From Candidatus Eiseniibacteriota bacterium (GTDB lineage: Bacteria > JAFGKV01), in assembly GCA_025453925.1 (NCBI GenBank), contig JALOPK010000216.1:1-5950 (forward strand): 5,950 nucleotides of DNA, written 5' to 3'. The position numbers and the translations under genes are program-made. Positions 1-5,950 of the stretch are shown one piece after another. The first letter of the stretch is position 1; each line of letters opens with the position of its first letter. The notes below the pieces were generated by a model. That model was not told where the DNA came from, did no database searches, and saw only the letters and a program-made list of their open reading frames with translations.

Positions 1-980
1 GTACCGGGCTGCCCGGGCGTGGTCATGCCCGCGAAGATCACGCGTTCGATTCGGGCCACCTCGGCGACCGACATGACGTACGCCCCGTGGCGGGCCATGG
101 AGTCCAGGAGGGCATCGGCGATTGCGGCCACGGCGAATACCTCCTTCTCGTCGACGCAGATGATGTTATTGTCAAAGGAGGCGCCGCGCACGATGTCGCG
201 GCCGGCCTTCTCGATATCGGCGGTTTCATCCACCACCACCGGCGGATTGCCGGGGCCGGCGCAGATGGCCCGTTTGCCGCTTCGCATTGCCGCCTTGACC
301 ACCCCAGGCCCCCCCGTAACGACCAGGAGCCTGATCCCGGGGTGTCCCATGAGCGCCTGAGCGGTTTCCACCGTCGGGTCGGCGACGGCGGTCACCAGGT
401 TCGATGGCCCACCCGCATGCACGATGGCCCGGTTCAGAAGCTGCACCGTCAACCTGCCCACCAACTTCGCGCTGGGGTGCATGTTGAAGACCACGCTGTT
501 CCCGGCGGCGATCATGCCGATGGCATTGCAGATCAGAGTGCTGGAAGGATTCGTCACCGGGGTGATGGCGCCGATGACACCGTACGGCGCCGGCTCCACC
601 AGGGTAAGGCCCCGATCGCCCGTCATGGCCTGGGGAACGAGCACCTCCGTGCCGGGGGTCCTGAGCGTCACCAGGCGGTTCTTGAGGGTCTTGTCCTCCA
701 CCCGGCCGAGTCCGGTTTCCTCATGGGCGAGCCGCGCCAAGGGCTCCGCGTGAGTCAGCAGATCCTCACGAACGGCGTCGATGAGGTGCTGGCGGAGCGC
801 CAGGGTTTCACGACCCAAGCGCTTGAAGGCGATGTGAGCCGCCTCCACGGCGTCATCAACGGAGGCGAACAGCCCGTCAGCCAGCTCGGGGCCTGTTTCG
901 CCCGACGCAACGTGGCCTCCCTTGATCCTGGAGGCCACCTCCCGGGCGATGTGTTCGATATCCCTCTCGGTCAGTGCCAT
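1..980 (-). CDS. CoA-acylating aldehyde dehydrogenase, PduP/EutE-like, BMC-associated (C-terminus beyond window)
   Basis: This is the start of an aldehyde dehydrogenase that oxidises an aldehyde to acyl-CoA with NAD+, most likely acetaldehyde to acetyl-CoA inside the microcompartment. The first 326 codons are present and the frame is open to the window edge. Seen: an amphipathic N-terminal helix (residues 2-19, TERDIEHIAREVASRI) separated from the core, as in encapsulation peptides; the stretch ITPVTNPSST (139-148); a TGGPGVV nucleotide-binding loop (222-228); AGPGNPP (241-247); and FDNNIICVDEKE (269-280), where Cys275 aligns with the catalytic cysteine of PduP. The ATG at 980 is preceded by AGGGAG 11 nt upstream and lies 36 nt after the vertex-protein stop. 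PduP/EutE proteins are usually about 460 residues, so roughly the last third is missing. Family assignment is strong. The exact substrate is inferred from the DeoC neighbour. Confidence 0.94.
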   Translation of the reverse strand, partial: MALTERDIEHIAREVASRIKGGHVASGETGPELADGLFASVDDAVEAAHIAFKRLGRETLALRQHLIDAVREDLLTHAEPLARLAHEETGLGRVEDKTLKNRLVTLRTPGTEVLVPQAMTGDRGLTLVEPAPYGVIGAITPVTNPSSTLICNAIGMIAAGNSVVFNMHPSAKLVGRLTVQLLNRAIVHAGGPSNLVTAVADPTVETAQALMGHPGIRLLVVTGGPGVVKAAMRSGKRAICAGPGNPPVVVDETADIEKAGRDIVRGASFDNNIICVDEKEVFAVAAIADALLDSMARHGAYVMSVAEVARIERVIFAGMTTPGQPG

Positions 981-1016
981 GGCGGCATTCTCTCCCTGCG
1001 GCGAAGCCGCGGCTGT

Positions 1017-1316
1017 CTAGTCGTCACGGCCCTTCTTGTAGATCACCTCGCCGCCGATCTCCCAGCTGTCCACGATCGCCATCACCACCGCATCACAGGG
1101 ACGCTTGTCCGTGACCTTGGTCTGTCGCGCGGAGCTTCCGGTGGCGTAGAGCACCATCTCCCCTGTACCTGCCCCGACCGCGTCCATTGCAACTACCGAT
1201 GCGCCTGTCGGGACGCCCTTGGCGTCCACATTGCCCAGGAGAAGGAGCTTGTGTCCCACCACGCTGTCGTCCTTGCGCGTAGCCACGACGGTGCCGAGCA
1301 CCTTGGCGAGTACCAT
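1017..1316 (-). CDS. BMC-P vertex shell protein, EutN/CcmL family
   Basis: This 99-residue protein is a pentameric vertex protein that caps the corners of the icosahedral microcompartment shell. It has the family pattern from end to end: [13 protein letters not shown] at the start, GHKLLLL (21-27), [16 protein letters not shown] (41-56), GSSAR (60-64) and DAVVMAIVD (75-83). The length is typical of EutN/CcmL. The frame is open upstream to 1478, but homology begins at the ATG at 1316, only 4 nt after the BMC-H stop. Translation is therefore probably coupled to BMC-H, with no strong Shine-Dalgarno of its own. That fits the low number of vertices relative to facets in a shell. It is the only vertex gene in view. 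Many such loci carry several paralogues, so more may lie beyond position 1. Confidence 0.95.
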   Translation of the reverse strand: MVLAKVLGTVVATRKDDSVVGHKLLLLGNVDAKGVPTGASVVAMDAVGAGTGEMVLYATGSSARQTKVTDKRPCDAVVMAIVDSWEIGGEVIYKKGRDD

Positions 1317-1320
1317 GGCC

Positions 1321-1617
1321 CTAGCGTTCGCCGGCCTCGGTCTGTCGACCCAGAGGAATGACGGTATCAACGTTGGCATGCGGACGGGCAATAATATGCA
1401 CGCACACCACCTCACCGACGCGAGCGGCGGCGGTCTGGCCAGCCTCGCAGGAGGCCTTGACCGCGGCGACATCACCACGGATCACTGCGGTCACGTATCC
1501 GCCACCGGTCTTCTCGTAGCTGACCAGTTCGACCTTTGCCGCCTTCACCATTGCGTCGGCGGCTTCGACCATCGCCGGAAAACTGCGGGTTTCGATCATA
1601 CCCAATGCATCTGCCAT
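1321..1617 (-). CDS. BMC-H hexameric shell protein
   Basis: This 98-residue single BMC-domain protein forms the hexagonal tiles of the shell facets. Visible family features are the start [31 protein letters not shown], here split as residues 1-10 and 11-31, with the conserved lysines of the tile edge (K25, K28); the pore-lining loop TGGGY (37-41); [12 protein letters not shown] (45-56); and RPHANVD (78-84). The pore loop is glycine-rich and small, as expected for passage of small polar metabolites. From memory, the sequence is very close to the Haliangium ochraceum BMC-H protein. The ATG at 1617 is preceded by AAGGAGGG with 5 nt spacing, one of the strongest ribosome binding sites in the window, in keeping with BMC-H being the most abundant shell protein. 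Confidence 0.97.
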   Translation of the reverse strand: MADALGMIETRSFPAMVEAADAMVKAAKVELVSYEKTGGGYVTAVIRGDVAAVKASCEAGQTAAARVGEVVCVHIIARPHANVDTVIPLGRQTEAGER

Positions 1618-1645
1618 GGAACCCTCCTTCGGTGTGTCTCCCGCT

Positions 1646-2278
1646 CTACGGGCGTTGCTTCTCGGGCACGCGCCCGCTCAGTCCCTCGATCGAACGCATG
1701 GCCACCGGCCACGCGACGTCGATATCCTTGTCCTCTCCCCCGAGGTAGAGGCGTCCGAAGCTGCCGAACGCGCGCACCTCGAGGATACTGATACTCGCGG
1801 CCTTCTCCGCCTCGTTGGCCGCCAACGCGGCATAAGCGGCGGGTTCGCACTCCATGACGTAGAGCGTCTGCCCGGCAAGGATCATGTTGCCGTGGCGCAT
1901 GCGGTTGATGAGCTGGGTCTGGTGATCGTCCAGACACCGTATCACCTGGCTGGACAAAACCCTCGGTTTGAGCCGATCCGCCTCCTTGACGCCCAGCGCC
2001 TCGAGTATGGCCGATCCGGCCTGCCGCACATCGGCCTGGCTGGGGGAGTGCAACTCCAACATGCCGTAGAGCCGTTCGACGATCTGCATCCCAGGCGTCA
2101 CGCGAGTGGACTTGAGCGCCACGTCGGTGACCCGGTTGATCTCTATGCCCGGCGAGACCTCAACAAAGAGCGAAGCCTGGCCCTGGGTGGGGAGAAAGCC
2201 CTGCGCAACCGTCGCCAGGAATGAAGCGAACTGCGCCTGCAGGGAGTCGAGGAATGCATAGGCACGAAGTTCGACCAC
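1646..2278 (-). CDS. BMC-T tandem-domain shell protein (trimer, probable double-stacking type)
   Basis: This 210-residue protein carries two BMC domains in tandem (about 1-103 and 104-205) and would form a pseudohexameric trimer in the shell facets. The two halves align: [12 protein letters not shown] (33-44), [14 protein letters not shown] (47-60) and [11 protein letters not shown] (67-77) in the first correspond to [12 protein letters not shown] (136-147), [12 protein letters not shown] (154-165) and [14 protein letters not shown] (168-181) in the second. By recollection it most resembles the Haliangium ochraceum BMC-T paralogues that stack as two face-to-face trimers with a gated central pore, which are thought to admit larger substrates or cofactors. 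The start is GTG at 2278, supported by an excellent AAGGAGGT just upstream and by the absence of an ATG nearby. It lies 16 nt after the fusion-protein stop. Shell assignment is secure; the stacking is inferred from resemblance. Confidence 0.93.
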   Translation of the reverse strand: MVELRAYAFLDSLQAQFASFLATVAQGFLPTQGQASLFVEVSPGIEINRVTDVALKSTRVTPGMQIVERLYGMLELHSPSQADVRQAGSAILEALGVKEADRLKPRVLSSQVIRCLDDHQTQLINRMRHGNMILAGQTLYVMECEPAAYAALAANEAEKAASISILEVRAFGSFGRLYLGGEDKDIDVAWPVAMRSIEGLSGRVPEKQRP

Positions 2279-2281
2279 GGT

Positions 2282-2289
2282 ACCTCCTT
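2282..2289 (-). promoter_or_regulatory. Ribosome binding site fixing the GTG start of BMC-T
   Basis: AAGGAGGT, a perfect Shine-Dalgarno, ends 3 nt before GTG at 2278. No in-frame ATG lies near, so this site decides the start. Confidence 0.8.
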
Positions 2290-2294
2290 CGTAC

Positions 2295-3677
<1,383 letters not shown>

Positions 3678-3685
3678 GGCGGCAT

Positions 3686-3690
3686 CCTCC
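3686..3690 (-). promoter_or_regulatory. Ribosome binding site of the RpiB-DeoC fusion
   Basis: GGAGG (within GGGAGGAT) lies 8 nt before ATG 3677. It favours this start over the open-frame codon at 3731, which would add 18 residues with no isomerase homology. Confidence 0.75.
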
Positions 3691-3752
3691 CTATGACTCG
3701 ACGGGAGCGAGCAGGCGGAAGCCCGCTGCACCCCGCGTCAACACGGGTGAAT

Positions 3753-4085
3753 TCACGACCACACCTGAGCGTCGTCGCTTCGACGGGGACGGGCCGCAGC
3801 GAGTCCGCGGCGAGCGGCGAGCAGCGTCTGCAGTTGGAGGGCATGCAGTCGAATCGCATCCAGCCCCCGATCTGTGATGCGGAACACTGTCACCTCACGC
3901 CGGCCGCAAGTTGACTTCATGATCGAAAGATAGCCGACCTCGGCAAGTCTGGCGGCATGAACATGGAGGTTGCCGTCCTGAAGCCCCGAGGCCGCTTTCA
4001 AGTGGGAAAAGGAGAGGCTTTCGACAGGCACCAGTGCCCCCAGAACGGCGAGCCTCTGTGGTGTGAGAAGGGGATCGAATTCCAC
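3753..4085 (-). CDS. Winged-helix transcriptional regulator (MarR/ArsR-like, PF13601-type), probable BMC operon regulator
   Basis: This 110-residue protein looks like a small winged helix-turn-helix regulator. Seen: FDPLLTPQRLAVLGAL (3-18) as the first helix; SFSHLKAASGLQDGNLHVHAARLAEVGYL (25-53, given here as a range) with the recognition helix at about 37-50; a basic beta-wing (MKSTCGRREVTVFRIT, 56-71); then TDRGLDAI (71-78) and a C-terminal helix. This layout is that of the PF13601 winged-helix family, which binds DNA as a dimer. The start is GTG at 4085, with GGAG about 9 nt upstream; nearby ATGs at 4098 and 4090 are out of frame. It is the first gene after a strong promoter containing a palindrome, and lies 75 nt before the fusion enzyme in the same direction. 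Autoregulation and control of the BMC operon are inferred. No effector-binding domain is apparent, so the signal it senses is unknown. Confidence 0.85.
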   Translation of the reverse strand: MEFDPLLTPQRLAVLGALVPVESLSFSHLKAASGLQDGNLHVHAARLAEVGYLSIMKSTCGRREVTVFRITDRGLDAIRLHALQLQTLLAARRGLAAARPRRSDDAQVWS

Positions 4086-4120
4086 GGCATCGCTCCATGG
4101 TGAGGGTGCGACATGGGAGC

Positions 4121-4149
4121 ATAATAGCGGACAGACTTCATTCTGTCAA
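4121..4149 (-). promoter_or_regulatory. Sigma70-type promoter of the BMC operon
   Basis: On the minus strand, TTGACA (4149-4144) and TATTAT (4126-4121) are separated by exactly 17 nt. The -35 box is perfect and the -10 box matches 5 of 6. The predicted start point is near 4114, giving a leader of about 29 nt before the GTG at 4085. It is the best promoter match I noticed and precedes the first gene of the operon. Confidence 0.8.
4130..4147. promoter_or_regulatory. Palindromic operator candidate GACAGA-N6-TCTGTC
   Basis: A perfect 6-bp inverted repeat with a 6-nt centre fills most of the promoter spacer and overlaps the -35 box (4144-4149). A dimeric winged-helix protein bound here would block RNA polymerase. 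The adjacent regulator gene is the obvious candidate ligand. The repeat is seen directly; its function is inferred. Confidence 0.6.
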
Positions 4150-4458
4150 GTGAGATTGCGATTGACCCAGATCAGTGGCTTCCCTATCAGAAGTAAACGG
4201 CGACATCGGAATCCAGAGATGCGATGATTCTGATGACGGATGTCCCCGGTGCTCGCATTCCGAAAGCGTCTTGCGATCCGAAACACGCACTCGGCAACCA
4301 GCCTCTCCTCCACGCGCGGTGACGATCGGATTGCGGCGGTGCGCTGCCCGGCGAAGGCTCTCCTCGCGGGAATGCCGGCAGTATCTCGGATCGACAGACC
4401 TGAAGCGGCGCAACCCGTCGCCGGGGAACGGGATGCCGTGCTCTGCTACAGGAAGTAC
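4150..4458. other. Gene-poor stretch upstream of the BMC promoter
   Basis: I find no convincing gene, RNA gene or terminator here. A plus-strand open frame from 4175 contains CPRC (4241-4252) and a later RRCAARR. It faintly recalls a CPRC...RCxxC zinc-ribbon protein, but its last 97 nt overlap the convergent membrane-protein gene and its second Cys pair is incomplete. It could be a decayed gene. A weak plus-strand promoter-like pair, TTGACC (4162-4167) and TATCAG (4185-4190), has 17-nt spacing but leads to no clear gene. Confidence 0.4.
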
Positions 4459-4914
4459 CTACGCTCCGATGCAGCGCTGCTGGGTTTTCCGCCGGCGCGG
4501 CGGGAAGGTCGCATCGTACGAGAACCTGTGGTGCGCCCGCCACACAAGCCAGTAGGCATATCGAGCGGGCTTGTTCCAGATCTGATCGAGCGTCAGGTGG
4601 TGGGTGAATCCGATCGCCCCGCCAACAACCCACGGGTTCCAGGAGCTCGCGACGCACAGCGCGATCCAGAGCGCAATGAGCTCCCATCCGTGAAGGATCA
4701 GATAGGCCTTGGTGTAGACGCGATTGTAGGACGCATGGAAGAGATCGTCGATCCTGCGTAGCGGCCCTCGCTGAACGAAGTACTCCAGCACGTGATCGAG
4801 GTCGATGAGCACTCCCGTGATCCACGACCCGACCGCGACGGGGACGGACCTCAGCAGTGCCCAGAGCGCGAGGGAGACTGAGCTTGAGACGATCACGTGA
4901 TAACGAGCGCGCAT
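4459..4914 (-). CDS. Small multi-pass membrane protein, putative metal-dependent hydrolase-like
   Basis: This 151-residue protein is hydrophobic, with membrane segments at about residues 7-22, 25-38, 70-90 and 94-105. Conserved-looking polar motifs sit at the membrane edges: GVLIDLDHVLEYF (34-46) with D38, D40 and H41; LHGWEL (74-79) with H75; THHLTLDQIWN (104-114) with H105, H106 and D110; and WRAHHRF (125-131). This His/Asp pattern recalls the YdjM-like (PF04307-type) membrane-bound putative hydrolases and related uncharacterised proteins, whose activity is unproven. I chose the ATG at 4914 because MRARYHVIVSSS begins the first helix; an upstream ATG at 4950 in the same frame would add 12 residues with no better ribosome binding site. 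It is 309 nt upstream of the BMC promoter and has no evident link to the microcompartment. Confidence 0.75.
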   Translation of the reverse strand: MRARYHVIVSSSVSLALWALLRSVPVAVGSWITGVLIDLDHVLEYFVQRGPLRRIDDLFHASYNRVYTKAYLILHGWELIALWIALCVASSWNPWVVGGAIGFTHHLTLDQIWNKPARYAYWLVWRAHHRFSYDATFPPRRRKTQQRCIGA

Positions 4915-5482
4915 AGTTAGGATCCCAAGAGGGTTCGAGTGTCCGGGCATGGCGGAGCTGATCCGCGCATCGGTTCAGGTTTGGCGCTGGGGGTCTGCGC
5001 GTCAACAACGAACAGCCTGACCTGATTGCCCCGTTGCTCGGAGAAGACTCTCCGTAGCCTCGCGATGGCTGAGGCGGGTGTCGACAGCCGCGGGGACAAC
5101 GCAAAGGCAAAGCGAACTCAACGGGGATCCCCGGCCCTTTGAGCCCGGCCTGCGCGAGACGCTGCCGCATGAGATGAGGGCGCTTGGGCGGAGATGAGCG
5201 GATCGGCCGACAGTGTGCGCAGCGGTTGGATGGGCCAGGCTGGTTCGCGCGATCACCCCAGCAGGCTGGAGTGCTGGGATGATGGTGGTGCGGAAGATGT
5301 CAACGCCGTTTCGGAGTGCCTTCTCTTCGGCCAATCCGGAAGGGACCTCTTCTTCCGTGTCGAGGCCTCCTTACTCTCCCTCTCTCCTGCTGCACACGGG
5401 CCTGTAGGGGCAAGGCTCTGACCCTGCCCACGGGCGGAGTCGGAGCTCCGCCCCTAGAATGTCCGCACAGCGTGGACTCCGC
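4915..5482. other. Long gene-poor stretch containing one palindromic repeat
   Basis: Open frames exist here (minus 5334-5002 from TTG, plus 5194-5421) but none shows a recognisable motif, good ribosome binding site or consistent coding signal. The minus frame begins with a protein-like segment (GLAEEKALRNGVDIFRTTII, about 5337-5278) and then turns into Arg/Pro/Ser-rich low-quality sequence. It may be a gene remnant. The only clear structure is the double hairpin at 5405-5456. Confidence 0.45.
5405..5456. repeat. 52-bp double-hairpin intergenic repeat with TAGGGGC/GCCCCTA ends
   Basis: The element is bounded by a perfect 7-bp inverted repeat, TAGGGGC (5405-5411) and GCCCCTA (5450-5456). It contains an imperfect hairpin (GGGCAAGG against CCCTGCCC, one mismatch, about 5408-5430) and a perfect 8-bp hairpin, GGGCGGAG (5432-5439) with CTCCGCCC (5446-5453) and a 6-nt loop. 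It resembles the dispersed palindromic elements with TAGGGGC ends common between genes in GC-rich genomes. Only one copy is in this window, so its repeat nature is inferred. It lies downstream of the secreted-protein gene and could help end transcription, but lacks a T-tract. Confidence 0.6.
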
Positions 5483-5836
5483 TCAACTTACGCTGATCTC
5501 GTCAACGACCAGGGAAGTGGCGCCGCGGGGAGCGTCTTCCGGAGGCCGTGGCTGCTCACTCGGCGAGGAAGCAGATCCAGGCGGGGAGGCCTTTGCCTCT
5601 TCCCCTTCTCCCACGCCGCGGGGCCCTTCCCTGGTGTCTCCGGCTTGATTGCCGTATGAGGGCGGTGGCGCGGTTTCGCTCTCGGGATCGGGCACTGCGT
5701 CGTCCACTGCGCCCATTCCCTGGACACGGTTCATTGACGAACCGGCAGGGACCTGTGCGGGGAGAGCGCTGGCGATCGAGAGCAGGAGCAGGGTGACCCA
5801 GAATGCGATTCGTCGACCCGAAGCGCCCATCACCAC
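5483..5836 (-). CDS. Small secreted protein, disordered, function unknown
   Basis: This protein of 117 residues (115 from the ATG at 5830) has a clear signal peptide: Arg8-Arg9, a hydrophobic core IAFWVTLLLLSIASA (10-24) and an A-S-A cleavage site after residue 24. The mature part of about 93 residues is rich in Pro, Gly, Ser, Glu and Ala and has no cysteine pairs or recognisable domain, so it is probably unstructured in the periplasm or outside the cell. It ends in a short hydrophobic tail (TSLVVDEISVS). The GTG at 5836 starts 3 nt after the stop of the preceding gene (TGA-gca-GTG), which suggests a two-gene operon with coupled translation; GTG 5833 and ATG 5830 are equally possible starts. 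I do not recognise the family. Confidence 0.6.
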   Translation of the reverse strand: MVMGASGRRIAFWVTLLLLSIASALPAQVPAGSSMNRVQGMGAVDDAVPDPESETAPPPSYGNQAGDTREGPRGVGEGEEAKASPPGSASSPSEQPRPPEDAPRGATSLVVDEISVS

Positions 5837-5839
5837 TGC

Positions 5840-5950
5840 TCACTCTGTTCGCAGGGCCTGGACCGTGTCGCCCTGTGCGCGGATCAGCTCGAAGCCGATG
5901 ATCGCTCCCGTGTCGCCCTGTTTGAACGTCAACCGGCCACCCGCACCTTC
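5840..5950 (-). CDS. C-terminal 36 residues of an unidentified protein
   Basis: The minus-strand frame is open from the right edge to a TGA at 5842-5840 and encodes EGAGGRLTFKQGDTGAII (1-18) and GFELIRAQGDTVQALRTE (19-36). A pattern like LTFxxGxxGxxxGFELxxxG is common at the C-terminal beta-rich ends of serine hydrolases and peptidases of the beta-lactamase or M28 type, but 36 residues are too few to name a family. The QGDT motif occurs twice, 15 residues apart, encoded by an identical 14-nt stretch. The next gene starts 3 nt after the stop, so the two are probably co-transcribed. Confidence 0.6.
   Translation of the reverse strand, partial: EGAGGRLTFKQGDTGAIIGFELIRAQGDTVQALRTE

Noticed and set aside
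309-315. Run of seven C (G on the coding strand) in the aldehyde dehydrogenase gene, a possible slippage site
   Set aside because: The reading frame and the family motifs are intact on both sides, and short G runs are expected in GC-rich coding sequence.
87-1361. Plus-strand open frame of 424 codons
   Set aside because: It is antisense to the aldehyde dehydrogenase and vertex-protein genes, whose family motifs are unmistakable; the plus translation is His/Arg/Gly-rich and resembles nothing.
3711-3729. Small hairpin between the regulator and the fusion gene (gcag...cgg/ccg...ctgc)
   Set aside because: The stem is only 7 bp with a bulge and has no T-tract; too weak to call a terminator or attenuator.
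3678-3731. Longer version of the RpiB-DeoC protein starting at 3731
   Set aside because: The extra 18 residues have no isomerase homology, while the ATG at 3677 has a well-spaced GGAGG and starts exactly with the family's [11 protein letters not shown] motif.
4931-4948. GGGTTCGAGT, resembling a tRNA T-arm
   Set aside because: The flanking bases do not form the T-stem and no acceptor or anticodon arms are found around it.
4187-5170. Long minus-strand open frame of 327 codons
   Set aside because: It is Arg/Pro/Ser-rich with no motifs and runs out of frame across the membrane-protein gene (4459-4914), which has clear helices and polar motifs. It is a GC-rich shadow frame.
5002-5334. Minus-strand open frame from TTG 5334
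   Set aside because: The first 30 residues look somewhat protein-like, but the rest is low-quality, there is no good ribosome binding site and I recognise no family. At most it is a remnant.

Overview
The window is GC-rich bacterial chromosomal DNA. Its main content is the 5' part of an operon for a bacterial microcompartment (BMC), a protein-shelled metabolic organelle. Every gene I accept lies on the minus strand, so transcription runs from high to low coordinates and the operon leaves the window at position 1. The hexameric shell protein, and by my recollection also the tandem shell protein, closely resemble those of Haliangium ochraceum. This suggests a myxobacterium-like or other deltaproteobacterial or acidobacterial-type organism, but the taxon cannot be fixed from this sequence.

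BMC region (about 4150 down to 1). A near-consensus sigma70-type promoter (TTGACA, 17 nt, TATTAT), with an 18-bp palindrome in its spacer and -35 region, drives a small winged-helix regulator. Next comes an unusual 460-residue fusion of an RpiB/LacAB-type sugar-phosphate isomerase with deoxyribose-5-phosphate aldolase (DeoC). Then come a tandem-domain shell trimer (BMC-T), a hexameric shell protein (BMC-H), a pentameric vertex protein (BMC-P, EutN/CcmL family), and a PduP/EutE-like CoA-acylating aldehyde dehydrogenase cut by the window edge. Gaps are short (75, 16, 28, 4 and 36 nt), which fits one transcript.

How they fit together. DeoC cleaves 2-deoxyribose-5-phosphate to glyceraldehyde-3-phosphate and acetaldehyde. 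The dehydrogenase would convert the volatile acetaldehyde to acetyl-CoA inside the shell, and the isomerase domain would feed or rearrange sugar phosphates. This matches the class described as sugar-phosphate-utilizing (SPU) BMCs. The usual partners (PduL-type phosphotransacylase, alcohol dehydrogenase, acetate kinase, further vertex proteins) are not in view and may lie left of position 1. Encapsulation-peptide-like amphipathic helices are visible at the N-terminus of the dehydrogenase and, unusually, inside the linker of the fusion. The isomerase domain has Asp and Ala where the classic Cys and Thr of the active-site loop would be.

Upstream region (about 4150 to 5950). This part is sparser and probably unrelated to the BMC. 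It holds a small multi-pass membrane protein resembling putative membrane-bound metal-dependent hydrolases, two gene-poor stretches, a compact double-hairpin intergenic repeat near 5405-5456, a small secreted disordered protein, and the last 36 codons of a gene that enters from the right edge.
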